A stretch of DNA of 64,000 nt from Streptomyces sp. SID9727 (GCF_010550605.1 NZ_JAAGNI010000345.1:1-64000), one strand, 5' to 3'. Counted from the stretch's first letter, positions 43,113 through 53,286 are shown. Numbers and translations: made by a program. The notes: generated from the letters alone by a model not told the origin.

Positions 43113-43179
43113 CCGTGCTCCTCCTGGTCCGATAGCCTGCCCCGCCCGGCTCACCCGTTTCGTCCGGGCGCGCGTCCCG

Positions 43180-44289
43180 TCAGCGCGCCGAGAAGCGCCG
43201 CACGATCTCGCCGAGGCCGTTCGCCTCCAACGAGGCGGCGCCGTCGGCGCCGGCCACCCCGACTCGGAGGGTGAGGGCGCCGGACAGGCTCTCGGCGGTG
43301 AGCTGCCAGGTCCGCGGGGAGCGGACGCCGAGCGTGGTCCGGGCCTCCCGGACGAGGGCGGGGATGCGCGGGTAGGGCAGAGCGTCCAGGTCGAAGCCGG
43401 GTGCCTGCGAGCCCGTAGGGGTGAAGACGACGGTGAGGAGGCGGTCCTGCACGACGACGGTGAGAGCCCGGCGCTTTCTGCCGTCGCCCCTGGTGAGCGC
43501 GTCCACCGCCAGACGCAGCCGGCCCTCGTCGAACAGGGACTGTCCGGGGCCGAGGGCGACGGTGCCGGACGCGGCCGAGACGATCGTGGTGGACGAGGTG
43601 CCGGAGTCGGCGGTCCCAGCGGCCGAGGGGGGCCGGTCGGTAGGGTCTTCCGGGCCGAAGAGGTCGGCCCGGAAGAGGAAGACCACGCCGGCCGCTCCGA
43701 GCAGCAGGGCGAGGAGGGTGAGGTAGCCGCCGACGGCGCCGTCCCGGGGCGGCTCGTCGGTCAGGGCCGGGCCGGGCGCTGAATCGATGCGGGCCGCGGT
43801 CGCGCGGTCCTCCCATTCCGGTGTCGGGCGCTTCACCAGTTTCACCGCCCACGGCTGGTGCGGTGGGTACCGGACGACGACGATGCCGCCGGGCTTGTAG
43901 TCGGGCAGGTCGACGAGATTGACGGACTGGGTGGACTCGACGCGGTACGCCGGCCCGCTGTCCGGCGCGACGGTGAGGTCGAAGCGGACGGGCACGTCGC
44001 TGGTCTCACCCCCGGTGGCGCGCAGGCTCTCGATCCTGGCGAGCGCGGTGCGGGGGACGATGGCCGCCTCGCGTGCGCGCTCGGGCGCCCCAGCGGCGAG
44101 GACAAGCAGTCCGTACGCGAGGGGGACGGCCAAGCCGCCGACCAGCAGCGGAACGCGTTCAAGGACAGTGCCGACGACGAGGGCGGCGAGCGAGCTCCCG
44201 ATCACCGCGCCCGTGAGGACCCCGCGGGCGAGGTCGAGGGGGGTGCGGCGCGTCGGCGGTCCGCTCGGAGGGGCCGGCGTGATCGTCAT
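43180..44289 (-). CDS. DUF3592-like membrane protein
   Basis: 369 residues from the ATG at 44289, placed 6 nt after a CACAAT -10, hence probably leaderless. Two helices at about 20-70 precede a module with VPVRFDLTVAPDSGPAYRVESTQ and VVVRYPPHQPWAVKLVKRP, the DUF3592-like signature, then a helix (GYLTLLALLLGAAGVVFLF) and a long C-terminal extracytoplasmic or soluble part. It lies 67 nt before the second DUF3592 gene, likely in one transcript. Function unknown. Confidence 0.7.
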   Translation of the reverse strand: MTITPAPPSGPPTRRTPLDLARGVLTGAVIGSSLAALVVGTVLERVPLLVGGLAVPLAYGLLVLAAGAPERAREAAIVPRTALARIESLRATGGETSDVPVRFDLTVAPDSGPAYRVESTQSVNLVDLPDYKPGGIVVVRYPPHQPWAVKLVKRPTPEWEDRATAARIDSAPGPALTDEPPRDGAVGGYLTLLALLLGAAGVVFLFRADLFGPEDPTDRPPSAAGTADSGTSSTTIVSAASGTVALGPGQSLFDEGRLRLAVDALTRGDGRKRRALTVVVQDRLLTVVFTPTGSQAPGFDLDALPYPRIPALVREARTTLGVRSPRTWQLTAESLSGALTLRVGVAGADGAASLEANGLGEIVRRFSAR

Positions 44290-44353
44290 ACCGAGATTGT
44301 GACGGCCCGGGCCACGGCCCGGTAGGCGTCCGGGCGGACTTGTCTCCCCCTCA

Positions 44354-45245
<892 letters not shown>

Positions 45246-45412
45246 GGCCGCATCATGTCCTGCGTGAGGACGCCCGACCAGTGCGTTCTCGGCTGCCCCC
45301 GACCGCCTTCGCGGGTCGCGGGACCCGGGGAAGGGACGGATCGACGATGATCCTCGCGTACGAGACGAGACGACGAGATGGGACGAGACGGGACCTGGTC
45401 CGGGGCCAGGCC

Positions 45413-45943
45413 CTAGCGGTGCTTGATGCCGGACTCCTGAACAGAGCCGCGTCGTTCCAGTTCCGTGATGGTGAGGCCGGGTGCGACCCGGCGCTCACCG
45501 ACGGGCACGAAGCCGCGCCGGCGATAGAGCGCGAGCGCGGGCAGGTTCGCAGCGCCGGTGGCGACGATGGCCAGGTGCGCGGGCTCGATCGAGTCCAGGG
45601 CGTCGAGAAGCACGGTTGCGACGCCGCGGCGATGTGCGTCGGGATGGACCACCAGGCGGCAGATGTCCAGAGCACCGTTCGGCAGGCGGGTCCAGCCGAC
45701 TGCTCCGATCAGTACCGACTCCTCGCGGATCCCGAGGAAGGACTCGTCGCATGCGCGCAGCTGATCAAGGGATTCGAGCAGGGGTGGCAGGCCGTCGAAT
45801 CCGATGAGCCGTGCTTCGACCGCGTAGGAGGCCCGCTGGAGGTTCCACAGCTGCCGAAGGGTGTCGGCATCAGCCAGGTCGAGGCGCACCGGCTCGGAAA
45901 GGGGCCGGTGGGATGCGGCGGTGGCGTCGGGCTGGACGGTCAT
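45413..45943 (-). CDS. GNAT-family N-acetyltransferase
   Basis: 176 residues. The acetyl-CoA-binding motif A is DICRLVVHPDAHRRGVATVLLDAL (R-x-x-G-x-A type) and the motif B region is NLPALALYRRRGFVPVGERR. GNAT enzymes acetylate small amines, peptides or tRNA; the substrate is unknown. A CACAAT -10 stands 6 nt before the ATG, so it is probably leaderless. Neighbours are unrelated. Confidence 0.85.
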   Translation of the reverse strand: MTVQPDATAASHRPLSEPVRLDLADADTLRQLWNLQRASYAVEARLIGFDGLPPLLESLDQLRACDESFLGIREESVLIGAVGWTRLPNGALDICRLVVHPDAHRRGVATVLLDALDSIEPAHLAIVATGAANLPALALYRRRGFVPVGERRVAPGLTITELERRGSVQESGIKHR

Positions 45944-46085
45944 GCGGCGATTGTGCCAGAGCCGGAACGCTCGACCGGAGCCGGAGCACGACCGGGTGCT
46001 GCCTTGTGCCCGGGCTTCCTTCGGTGTGATGCCGCCAGCAGCTCAGGCGTTTCGTGCCGCATAAGCTCGTGCGGGGAGACCCCTC

Positions 46086-46985
46086 ATGCGGGTGTGGCGA
46101 ATCTACTTCCAGGAGCCGAAGGTGGCCGGAACAGGCGCGCGGTGGTTGGCGGGCACGCTGGTCATGGCGTGCCTGCTGCTCGCAGGCCCCAGCGTGTCGA
46201 ACGGCGCCTACACGGCCGGGCCGCTGCCGGCCGGCGCTCCCAGGGAGGTCGTGCCGAACCGTGTCATGACCTGGAACATCTGCAACCCCTGCAAGGGCAG
46301 CGGGCAGAACGGCGGCAGGGCGGCGGAGATCGCCACGTACGCGCCCCAGGTCATCGGCCTGCAAGAAGCGTGCGTCGGTGATGTCCAGCGGATCCGGGAC
46401 TATCTGCGGTACCGGTACGGACGGGTGTACCACGTCGAGTACGGATCGGTGCTGCCCAGTTGGAGCCGATGCGGGGGAGTCCCGTGGAGCCCCGGAGGGT
46501 TCGGCCAGGCCATCCTGTCGGCCGCTCCGATGACTGACCATGTCAACGTGGAGTATCCCCACGGCGGTTCCGAGGACCGTGGGTACATGGCCGTCACGAC
46601 TCTCGTCGACGGCCGGCGCGTCCGGGTGTTCAACACCCACTTGGCGCAGCGCAGGCAGCAGGCGGTCCGTGCGGAGCAAGCCGGCGTACTGGCCAAGGCG
46701 GTCGTCCGGTACGACCGCGCGATCGTTCTGGGTGACTTCAACGCGGTGCCGGACGCCTCTGAACTCACCGTGATGTGGCGCATGGCCAGGGACGCGGACG
46801 CCGCGTGCGGTCCCTCCGGCGCGGGTCCGTGCGAGCCGACCACCGACTGGCGCAGCAAGTTCGACTACATCTTCCTTCGTGGCTTCGGCCCGCTGGAGCA
46901 ACGGGTGCATCCCACCCCGTGGTCGGACCACGATCTGGTGCGGGCCGATCTGAGTGCCGACGTGTCGCGGCGGTCGGCGCGGTGA
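46086..46985 (+). CDS. Secreted endonuclease/exonuclease/phosphatase family protein
   Basis: 299 residues, with GGGGAG before the ATG. A signal/anchor segment (RWLAGTLVMACLLLAGPSVSNG) is followed by the EEP fold. Metal and catalytic residues appear in VMTWNICNPC, VIGLQEACVG (Glu), FNTHLAQRRQ, VLGDFNAVPDASE, SKFDYIFL and WSDHDLVRADL. Two Cys pairs suit export. Members cut nucleic acids, phosphoesters or lipids; here extracellular DNA/RNA use is plausible. Confidence 0.87.
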   Translation: MRVWRIYFQEPKVAGTGARWLAGTLVMACLLLAGPSVSNGAYTAGPLPAGAPREVVPNRVMTWNICNPCKGSGQNGGRAAEIATYAPQVIGLQEACVGDVQRIRDYLRYRYGRVYHVEYGSVLPSWSRCGGVPWSPGGFGQAILSAAPMTDHVNVEYPHGGSEDRGYMAVTTLVDGRRVRVFNTHLAQRRQQAVRAEQAGVLAKAVVRYDRAIVLGDFNAVPDASELTVMWRMARDADAACGPSGAGPCEPTTDWRSKFDYIFLRGFGPLEQRVHPTPWSDHDLVRADLSADVSRRSAR

Positions 46986-47025
46986 TCTCGCGGCCCGGTT
47001 CATGGGGGCCGAAGCCGGTGTGGTC

Positions 47026-48012
47026 TCAGCCCCGCAGTGTGGCGAGCCACTCGGTGAGCAGGTCGTTGACCTCGTCGGGGCGTTCCTGCTGGACCCAGTG
47101 GCCGCAGCCTTCCAGGAGGTGGGAGGCCGACAGTCCGGGGAGTGTGGCGGGGTAGGCGTCGATCGCGTCGGACATCCAGGTGGTGGAGGCGTCCAGGGTG
47201 CCGCCGATGAACAGGGAGGGCTGTTCGATGGGGGCTCCCCGGTGGGGGGCGAGGTCCTGCCAGTCGCGGTCCATGTTGCGGTAGCGGTTCAGGGCGCCGG
47301 TCAGGCCGGTGCGTTCGAACTCCGAGGCGTAGACGTCGAGGTCTTCCTCGCTCAGCCACGCCGGGCGCCGTGCGGCGGGGAAACGGTCGCGCAGTCGGCC
47401 GCCGTGGGCGAGGAAGTGCGGGTCGGACTCGTTCCCCGCGGGCATGGTGTCGGCGGACAGGGCCGCGTAGAAGCCGGCGAGCCAGCCCCGGACGTCGGGT
47501 TCGATCTCCGACTCGGCGCGGCCGGGTTCCTGGAAGTAGGAGACGTAGAACTCCTGTTCAGGACCGCCTATCCGGCTGAAGACGTCGGTGGGGCGGGGGC
47601 CGCCGGGCGGTGCGTACGGGACGCTGAGCAGGCCGACCGCGCGGAACACGTCAGGGTGGAGCAGAGCGGAGGTGGCGGCGATGTTGGAGCCCCAGTCATG
47701 ACCGATGACCACCGCGTTCTCCTCGCCGAGAGCGCGTACGACGGCGACGTTGTCCTCCACCAGGTCGAGCATGCGGTAGGCGTCGACGGCAGCGGGTTTG
47801 GAGGAGCGGCCGTAACCGCGTACGTCGATCGCCGCCGCGCGGTAGCCGGCCGAGGCGAGAGCCGGGAACTGGTGGCGCCAGGAGTACCAGGACTCGGGGA
47901 AGCCGTGGAGGAGGAGGACCAAGGGGCCGGTGCCCTGCTCCACCAGGTGCAGGCGCCCGGCTGGGCCCTGAACGGTGCGATGGCGGAGTGCGGCGGTCGG
48001 TCGGGATCGCAT
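47026..48012 (-). CDS. Epoxide hydrolase-like alpha/beta hydrolase
   Basis: 328 residues. HGFPESWYSWRHQFP is the oxyanion motif of epoxide hydrolases and haloalkane dehalogenases. The nucleophile is Asp in VIGHDWGSNIAA, the catalytic His in EGCGHWVQQERP, and the cap domain has Tyr residues (FYVSYFQEPGRAE, NRYRNMDRDWQ) that may open the epoxide. AGGAG lies a little far before the ATG. Downstream in the run on the minus strand after the XRE and SDR genes. Confidence 0.87.
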   Translation of the reverse strand: MRSRPTAALRHRTVQGPAGRLHLVEQGTGPLVLLLHGFPESWYSWRHQFPALASAGYRAAAIDVRGYGRSSKPAAVDAYRMLDLVEDNVAVVRALGEENAVVIGHDWGSNIAATSALLHPDVFRAVGLLSVPYAPPGGPRPTDVFSRIGGPEQEFYVSYFQEPGRAESEIEPDVRGWLAGFYAALSADTMPAGNESDPHFLAHGGRLRDRFPAARRPAWLSEEDLDVYASEFERTGLTGALNRYRNMDRDWQDLAPHRGAPIEQPSLFIGGTLDASTTWMSDAIDAYPATLPGLSASHLLEGCGHWVQQERPDEVNDLLTEWLATLRG

Positions 48013-48096
48013 GGGGGCACTTCTCCTCGGTTCTCGGGGTGGCCGGTGGGGCTCCCCACGATCATGCGACGACCCGGCCGTTCGGCGCGATCAGCG

Positions 48097-48111
48097 TTGC
48101 CGTTTCGGCAA
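48097..48111. promoter_or_regulatory. 15-bp palindrome upstream of the epoxide hydrolase
   Basis: TTGCCG-TTT-CGGCAA, about 85 bp upstream of the hydrolase start. It is a candidate site for the neighbouring XRE regulator. Confidence 0.4.
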
Positions 48112-48226
48112 ACAGGCATGAAGCGAGCGGTGTACTGACACCCACCCGGCGACGGTCCTCCAGAGCCCATCACGTCACCGACGTCGTCGTCACCGTTTCG
48201 CAGGACGACCGCGTGCGGCGGGGCTG

Positions 48227-49072
48227 TCAGGTGCCCGCGGACCGCGTGCCCAGCACCGGCAGCAGGCGCAGCTTCTCGTCGTCCGCCGAGCCGGGGGTGG
48301 CGGTGTACACGAGCAGCGCCTGGTTCTGCTCCGGGTCCAGCAGGACCTGGCACTGGAGGGTGAGGAGGCCCAGCTCGGGGTGGCGTACGAGCTTGGGGTC
48401 CACACGCGGGACATCGATCTCGTGGGCGCTCCACAGGGCCGAGAACTCCGGACTGCGTGCGAGCAGGAGATCGCGCAGGTGCTCGGCGCGCCCGCCCGCA
48501 CCCTGGCGTGAGTACGCGGCTCGCAGGCCGGAGGTGAAGAAGCGGCTGTGGAGCGGGTGGTCCTCCTCCGGGTACAGCAGCCGGGCCGCGGGGTCGGTGA
48601 ACCAGCGGTAGGTGAGGCTGCGTTCGGGTCCGGTGAACCGGGTCTGGTCGCCGAGGAGCGCGGTGGCCATCGGTGTCTGGGCCAGGGTCTCCGCCACATC
48701 GTTGATGACCTGCGCCGGGGTGTCGTCCAGCCGCCCGAGGATGCGCATCAGACCGGGCGTGATGTGGTCGGAGCGCAGGCTGCCGGGGCGGGAGGGCGTG
48801 TTGTGGCCGGCGATGCGGAACAGGTGGTCGCGTTCGGCGAGCGAGAGCCGCAGGCCGCGGGCGATGGCCGCGAGCATCGGCTCCGAGGGCTGCGGGCCGC
48901 GCTGCTGCTCCAGTCGGCTGTAGTAGTCGGTCGACATGCCGCTCAGCGCCGCCGCCTCCTCCCTGCGCAGGCCGCGGGTGCGGCGGCGCGGTCCGCGGGG
49001 CAGGCCCACGTCCTCCGGTTGCAGAGCTTCGCGCCGGGTGCGCAGGAAGTCCGCGAGTTGTGCTCGGTCCAC
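48227..49072 (-). CDS. XRE-family regulator with MmyB-like ligand domain
   Basis: The GTG at 49072 (GGGAG upstream) gives 281 residues; an ATG 12 codons earlier lacks a ribosome site. The N-terminal helix-turn-helix is RRTRGLRREEAAALSGMS with TDYYSRLEQQRGPQPSEPML. The C-terminal half (LMRILGRLDDTPAQVIND, YRWFTDPAARLLYPEEDH) is the MmyB-like domain, which in structures binds fatty acid. These regulators usually sit next to a divergent or adjacent oxidoreductase they control; here an SDR and an epoxide hydrolase flank it. Confidence 0.9.
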   Translation of the reverse strand: MDRAQLADFLRTRREALQPEDVGLPRGPRRRTRGLRREEAAALSGMSTDYYSRLEQQRGPQPSEPMLAAIARGLRLSLAERDHLFRIAGHNTPSRPGSLRSDHITPGLMRILGRLDDTPAQVINDVAETLAQTPMATALLGDQTRFTGPERSLTYRWFTDPAARLLYPEEDHPLHSRFFTSGLRAAYSRQGAGGRAEHLRDLLLARSPEFSALWSAHEIDVPRVDPKLVRHPELGLLTLQCQVLLDPEQNQALLVYTATPGSADDEKLRLLPVLGTRSAGT

Positions 49073-49150
49073 GGTTCCAGTCTCCCTCGGGGCCCCGGTG
49101 CCTGACATCCGGGGCGCGGTGGCGGTAAGGCGCGGGTCGGCCCGGGGCCT

Positions 49151-49906
49151 TCAGAGCATCATGCCGCCCGATGCCTCGATGCGCTGCCCGGTGATCCAGG
49201 AGGTGCCTTCGGTGAGCAGCGCGGCGGCGGCGGCGCCGATGTCGTCGGGCTCGCCGGGGCGGCCCATCGCGGTGAGACCGCTCAGCACGGAGCGCATTCC
49301 CTCGTCGTCGCGGACCCCGCCACCGCCGAAGTCGGTGCCGGTGGCACCCGGTGCGAGGGCGTTGACCGCGATGCCGCGCGGGCCCAGCTCCTTGGCGAGG
49401 TAGCGGGTGAGGACCTCCACGGCACCCTTGGCCGCGGCGTACGCGGTGGTCGGTGCGGCGATGAAGCGGGTCAGGCCGGTGGAGACGTTGAGGATGCGGC
49501 CACCGTCCTTGATCAGGGGAAGCAGGGCCTGGGTGAGGAAGAAGACGCCCTTGACGTGGACGTCCATCAGTCCGTCGAACTGCTCCTCGGTGGTCTCCTC
49601 GAACGGCGCGTGCACTCCGTGTCCGGCGTTGTTGACGAGGACGTCGAGGTCGTCGCGGCCCCACTCCCGGGCCAGGGCGTCACGCACCTGTGCGGTGAAG
49701 GCGGGGATCCGGGCCGTGTCCCCGGTGTCCAGCCGCAGGGCGACCGCCGTACGGCCCAGCTTCCTGGCCGCCTCGACGACGGCCTCGGCCTCGTCGGAGT
49801 GCGAGCGGTAGGTCAGGATCAGGTCGGTACCGGCCTCGGCGAGGTGCAGGGCCGTGCTGCGGCCGAGGCCGCGGTTGGCGCCGGTGATCAGGGCGATGCG
49901 GGACAT
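49151..49906 (-). CDS. Short-chain dehydrogenase/reductase
   Basis: 251 residues. The cofactor motif is ALITGANRGLGRSTA (TGxxxGxG), then NNAGHG, catalytic Ser in ILNVSTG and the YxxxK motif TAYAAAKGAVE (Tyr/Lys). The end GTSWITGQRIEASGGM is typical of classical SDRs. The Arg/Ser after strand 2 (TYRSHSD) suggests NADPH preference. The substrate is unknown. Next to an MmyB-like XRE gene on the same strand, as commonly found. GAAGGAAG precedes the ATG. Confidence 0.9.
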   Translation of the reverse strand: MSRIALITGANRGLGRSTALHLAEAGTDLILTYRSHSDEAEAVVEAARKLGRTAVALRLDTGDTARIPAFTAQVRDALAREWGRDDLDVLVNNAGHGVHAPFEETTEEQFDGLMDVHVKGVFFLTQALLPLIKDGGRILNVSTGLTRFIAAPTTAYAAAKGAVEVLTRYLAKELGPRGIAVNALAPGATGTDFGGGGVRDDEGMRSVLSGLTAMGRPGEPDDIGAAAAALLTEGTSWITGQRIEASGGMML

Positions 49907-50372
49907 GGTGGCTTCCTTCGGATCCGGGTGCGGGCGAACCGGCCGGTCCGCCGCCTGCCCCTCAACGGTCGCGCGCCCCGGGACCCGGATGAAGGCCGCG
50001 GTTGTCCAGGGATCGCGGATCCCTGTCTCAGCGCCGGCCCCCGCCGTCCGCCCGCAAGCACGTCCACGTCCCGAGGCCCCGTCACACGTCGCGGTGCCTC
50101 ACGGCGAGCACGGCGATGCGACCATGATCAGCGTCCTGTAGCCGGCCGCCGGGTACGCGACGCAGGGCAGGAACCGGCGACATCGACGCAGGCCCCCTCA
50201 CCCCGCGGAGTTCGTCCGATCACTGGTCTCACGGCCTACTGGCGGGTATACAGGCGGGGTTGGGTCCGCCGGGCACGAGTCGCCGAGCGGCCGGGTGCCG
50301 TCTGGCGCTTCGTGCGCGCTGGTCACCGCTGCCCGACCGCGGATCACCGGGATCTCTGGGGAGGGCATGATG
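49907..50372. other. 466-bp intergenic region with a 19-bp palindrome
   Basis: Perfect repeat CAGGGATC (50007-50014) / GATCCCTG (50018-50025) with a GCG centre, about 100 bp upstream of the SDR start, is a candidate operator. Otherwise no gene is supported. Confidence 0.45.
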
Positions 50373-51290
50373 ATGTACCGGACGCGTCGGGGCAAGGCCG
50401 TATCCAAGCGGCGCACCGCCGTCACGCTGGCCGCGCTGAGCAGCTGCGCGCTCACCGTCGGCCTCACCGGCACGGCCTCGGCCGCGCCGAGGGATGCGCA
50501 CGGGACACCCCGCTCCACCTATGTGGCGCTGGGCGACTCCTACACGTCCGGCCCTCTGATACCCACGCAGGTGGACGCGAACTGTGCCCGCTCCGACCAC
50601 AACTATCCGTCGATCACCGCGCGCGAGCGCCAGGTCACCTCGTTCACCGACGTGAGCTGCGGCGGTGCGACGACCGCCGAGATGTGGCAGGCGCAGGGCA
50701 CCAACGGACCTCAACTGGACGCGGTGAAGCGCGACACGGATCTCGTGACCCTGCAGATCGGCGGCAACGACGTCGGTTTCGGCTCCATCATCGGCACCTG
50801 CGCCGGCCTCAGCGCCAAGGACCTCGCCGGCAACCCCTGCCAGCGGTACTACGGTGCCGCGGGCTACGACCAGTTGACGCTGAAGATCCTCCGGACAGCG
50901 CCCAAGGTCGCCCGCGTACTGAGGGAGGTGCGCAAGAGGGCCCCTCACGCGCGCGTGGTCGTCGTCGGCTACCCGGACCTCCTTCCCGACGACGGCACCG
51001 GCTGCTACCCCGATGTCCCGTTCGCCGCGAAGGACTTCCCGTACCTGCGGGACACGGAGAAGCGCCTCAACCTGATGCTCCGCGCGGTCGCACTGCTGAA
51101 CCGGGCCGACTACGTGGACACGTACGGACCGACTGTGGGCCACGACATGTGCAAGGCACCCGCCGACCGGTGGATCGAGCCGCTGCGCCCCGCTGCGCCC
51201 GCCGCTCCGGCCCACCCCAACGCGAAGGGCGAGGAGGTCATGGCGCAGGCGCTCCTGAAGACCCTGGGCACGGGGCCCGGTCGCCACTGA
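50373..51290 (+). CDS. Secreted SGNH/GDSL-type lipase
   Basis: Three consecutive ATG codons (50367, 50370, 50373) follow GGGGAGGG; the third is best spaced and gives 305 residues. The signal peptide (RRTAVTLAALSSCALTVGLTGTASAA) is followed by block I VALGDSYTSGP (Ser), block III QIGGNDVGFG (Asn) and C-terminal HPNAKGEE (Asp/His region: AHPNAKG). Several Cys form the disulfides typical of Streptomyces SGNH lipases and phospholipases. A bidirectional terminator follows. Confidence 0.92.
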   Translation: MYRTRRGKAVSKRRTAVTLAALSSCALTVGLTGTASAAPRDAHGTPRSTYVALGDSYTSGPLIPTQVDANCARSDHNYPSITARERQVTSFTDVSCGGATTAEMWQAQGTNGPQLDAVKRDTDLVTLQIGGNDVGFGSIIGTCAGLSAKDLAGNPCQRYYGAAGYDQLTLKILRTAPKVARVLREVRKRAPHARVVVVGYPDLLPDDGTGCYPDVPFAAKDFPYLRDTEKRLNLMLRAVALLNRADYVDTYGPTVGHDMCKAPADRWIEPLRPAAPAAPAHPNAKGEEVMAQALLKTLGTGPGRH

Positions 51291-51311
51291 TTAATGAGGC
51301 GGACAGGCGGG

Positions 51312-51341
51312 CGAGCGGGACCCGAGGGCGGGTCCCGCTCG
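51312..51341. terminator. Bidirectional terminator
   Basis: Perfect 13-bp arms (CGAGCGGGACCCG 51312-51324 and CGGGTCCCGCTCG 51329-51341), loop AGGG, between the convergent lipase and TetR genes. Confidence 0.8.
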
Positions 51342-51391
51342 TGATCGATACACCTAGCCGCTGACCGGGTCCGACCCCGGGCGCCGACCGC

Positions 51392-52111
51392 CTACTCCAG
51401 GCCGAAGGCGTCCGCCAGCATGCCGCTCTGGGCCGCGAGCAGGGTCTCCCCGTCGTGGCCCATGCCGGCGAACTGCCCCGCCACCTCCAAGCCCACCGCT
51501 CCGTGCAACTGCGCCCAGGCCAGCACCGCCCCGGCCAGCGCACCGGCCGAGGCCCGGGCGTCCCCCGCGGCGTCGGGCGCGTACCGCGCCACCCAGGACC
51601 CCACGCCTGCGTCCGCCTCCAGCCACGCCGCCATCCGGTCCACCATCGAGGCCGCACGGGCCCCGGGGGAACCGCCCGCGAAGACCGGCAGGAACGGCCC
51701 GAGTGCGGCACGCGCGCGCTCCAGGGTGTCGTCGGGGGCCACATATCCGGGCACCGGGGAGCCCTGGATCAGCAGATAGCGGTGCGGCTCGGAGATCGCC
51801 CAGGCGCGGTAGGCCGAGGCCAGCACGTGCAGCCGCTCACGCGGGCTGCGGTCGCGCGCCGTTGCAGCCGCCTCGCCGATCGCGGTGGCGGCGTCGTCGT
51901 ACGCGTCCCTGATCAGGGCGCTCAGCAGGTCGTCGCGGTTGGCGAAGTAGCGATAGAGAGCGGGGCCCGAGAGGCCCAGTGCCTTGGCGATCCGGGTCAG
52001 CGCGAGCGCCCCCGCACCCCCGTCGGCGAGCTGGCGCAGCGCCACTTCCTTGATCTCCGCCCGGGTCTGCTCCCGGTACCTGGCCCGGGGCCCCTGCTGC
52101 GTCTCCGCCAT
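51392..52111 (-). CDS. TetR-family transcriptional regulator
   Basis: 239 residues. The helix-turn-helix is near residues 25-60 (ALTRIAKALGLSGPALYRYFANRDDLL). The C-terminal ligand domain has the WHG-type pattern (LAWAQLHGAVGLEVAGQFAG). TetR repressors release DNA when a small ligand binds. It diverges from an NAD-epimerase gene, and the gap holds two GTTA-N7-TAAC sites. A ribosome-like AAGGGCCGGGA precedes the ATG. Confidence 0.9.
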   Translation of the reverse strand: MAETQQGPRARYREQTRAEIKEVALRQLADGGAGALALTRIAKALGLSGPALYRYFANRDDLLSALIRDAYDDAATAIGEAAATARDRSPRERLHVLASAYRAWAISEPHRYLLIQGSPVPGYVAPDDTLERARAALGPFLPVFAGGSPGARAASMVDRMAAWLEADAGVGSWVARYAPDAAGDARASAGALAGAVLAWAQLHGAVGLEVAGQFAGMGHDGETLLAAQSGMLADAFGLE

Positions 52112-52143
52112 TCCCGGCCCTTTCGCTAGGCAAGCTCACTCCT

Positions 52144-52202
52144 GTTATGGAGTCTAACAAGAGTTGTTGCGACGCCTCATTGCAAGAGTTACAGTCCATA
52201 AC
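52144..52202. promoter_or_regulatory. Two TetR-type operator sites in the divergent promoter
   Basis: GTTATGGAGTCTAAC (52144-52158) and GTTACAGTCCATAAC (52188-52202) are near reverse complements, both with GTTA-N7-TAAC ends. An 8-bp direct repeat CAAGAGTT lies beside each (about 52158 and 52183). They lie between the TetR start and the epimerase start. Confidence 0.7.
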
Positions 52203-52240
52203 GAACGCGATTGGCAGTCACTTCGATCCCGGGAGTCCTC

Positions 52241-53188
52241 ATGGCCGCAGCACACGACCTCCACGCAGTCCTCGGCGCCGGACCGGCCGGCACCGCGCTC
52301 GCGGCGGAGCTGGCCCGCAGGGGCCACCGGGTCCGCCTGGTGGACCGGAGCGGCGGCGGCGACGCGCCGGGCGGAGTCCAGCGGTTCGCCGCCGACGTGT
52401 CGACGGCGGAAGGAGCGCGGGCCGCGCTGGACGGGGCGGCGGTCGCCTACCACTGCCTGAACGTCGGCTATCACCTCCAGGTCGAGGTCATGCCGCGCAT
52501 TCAGCGGTCCGTCCTGGCGGCGGCCGAGGCGGCCGGCGCGCGGCTCGTCGTCCTCGACACGCTGTACCCGTACGGCGAAACACACGGGGCGGTGATGACC
52601 GAGGACACCCCCTGGAACGCGACCTCCCGCAAGGGCCGCATGCGCGCGGAGCTCGACACCCGCTACCTGGCCGCCCACGACGAGGGCCGGCTGCGCGTCG
52701 TGCTGGGCCGGTCGGCCGACTTCGTCGGACCCGGCGTCCTCAATTCCACGCTCGGCGGTGCGGTGTTCCCGGCCGCGCTGACCGGGGGAGAGGTCCCGGT
52801 GCTCGGCGACATCGACCTGCCGCACAGCTACACGTACATCGGGGACGTGGCGGCGGGCCTGGCGACGCTCGGCGAGAACCCGGACGGGGACGGCCGCGTC
52901 TGGCACCTGCCCACGGCGCCCGCGCTCACCAGCCGCCAGATCATGGACCTGGTGGGGGAGCGCGTCGGCCGCCCCCTGAACCTCACCGTCGTCACCGAGC
53001 CGCGCCCGTTCGGTCCGTTCGACGAGGTGTTCATGGCGGAGTACGCCGAGATGTTCTACCAGCACACGGAGGCACAGATCCTCGACTCGAGGGCCATCGA
53101 GAAGGCGTACGGTCTCGTCCCGAACCCGATGCCGGCCACGATCGACGCCACGCTCGCCTGGTACGGAGAGCTGCTCGCCGCGCACTGA
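52241..53188 (+). CDS. NAD-dependent epimerase/dehydratase family protein
   Basis: From the ATG at 52241 (GGGAG upstream) the protein has 315 residues. The Rossmann start is HAVLGAGPAGTALAAELARRGHRVRLVDRS (GAGPAGTAL in place of GGxGxxG). Extended-SDR features include LDTLYPYGETHG and GRSADFVGPGVLNSTLG; the classical YxxxK is not evident in the usual position (TSRKGRMRAEL instead). Probable NAD-binding isomerase or reductase controlled by the divergent TetR gene. Substrate unknown. Confidence 0.82.
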   Translation: MAAAHDLHAVLGAGPAGTALAAELARRGHRVRLVDRSGGGDAPGGVQRFAADVSTAEGARAALDGAAVAYHCLNVGYHLQVEVMPRIQRSVLAAAEAAGARLVVLDTLYPYGETHGAVMTEDTPWNATSRKGRMRAELDTRYLAAHDEGRLRVVLGRSADFVGPGVLNSTLGGAVFPAALTGGEVPVLGDIDLPHSYTYIGDVAAGLATLGENPDGDGRVWHLPTAPALTSRQIMDLVGERVGRPLNLTVVTEPRPFGPFDEVFMAEYAEMFYQHTEAQILDSRAIEKAYGLVPNPMPATIDATLAWYGELLAAH

Positions 53189-53245
53189 GCGACGTCCCGC
53201 GGCAGGCGACCCCGGTGCGGTCCCCGACATCGAGGTGCCCCCGGA

Positions 53246-53274
53246 GCCCCGGAGCCCCTTAGGGATTCCGGGGC
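53246..53274. terminator. Terminator between convergent epimerase and GH38 genes
   Basis: Arms GCCCCGGA (53246-53253) / TCCGGGGC (53267-53274), 13-nt loop. Confidence 0.5.
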
Positions 53275-53286
53275 CGAACGGGCGGT

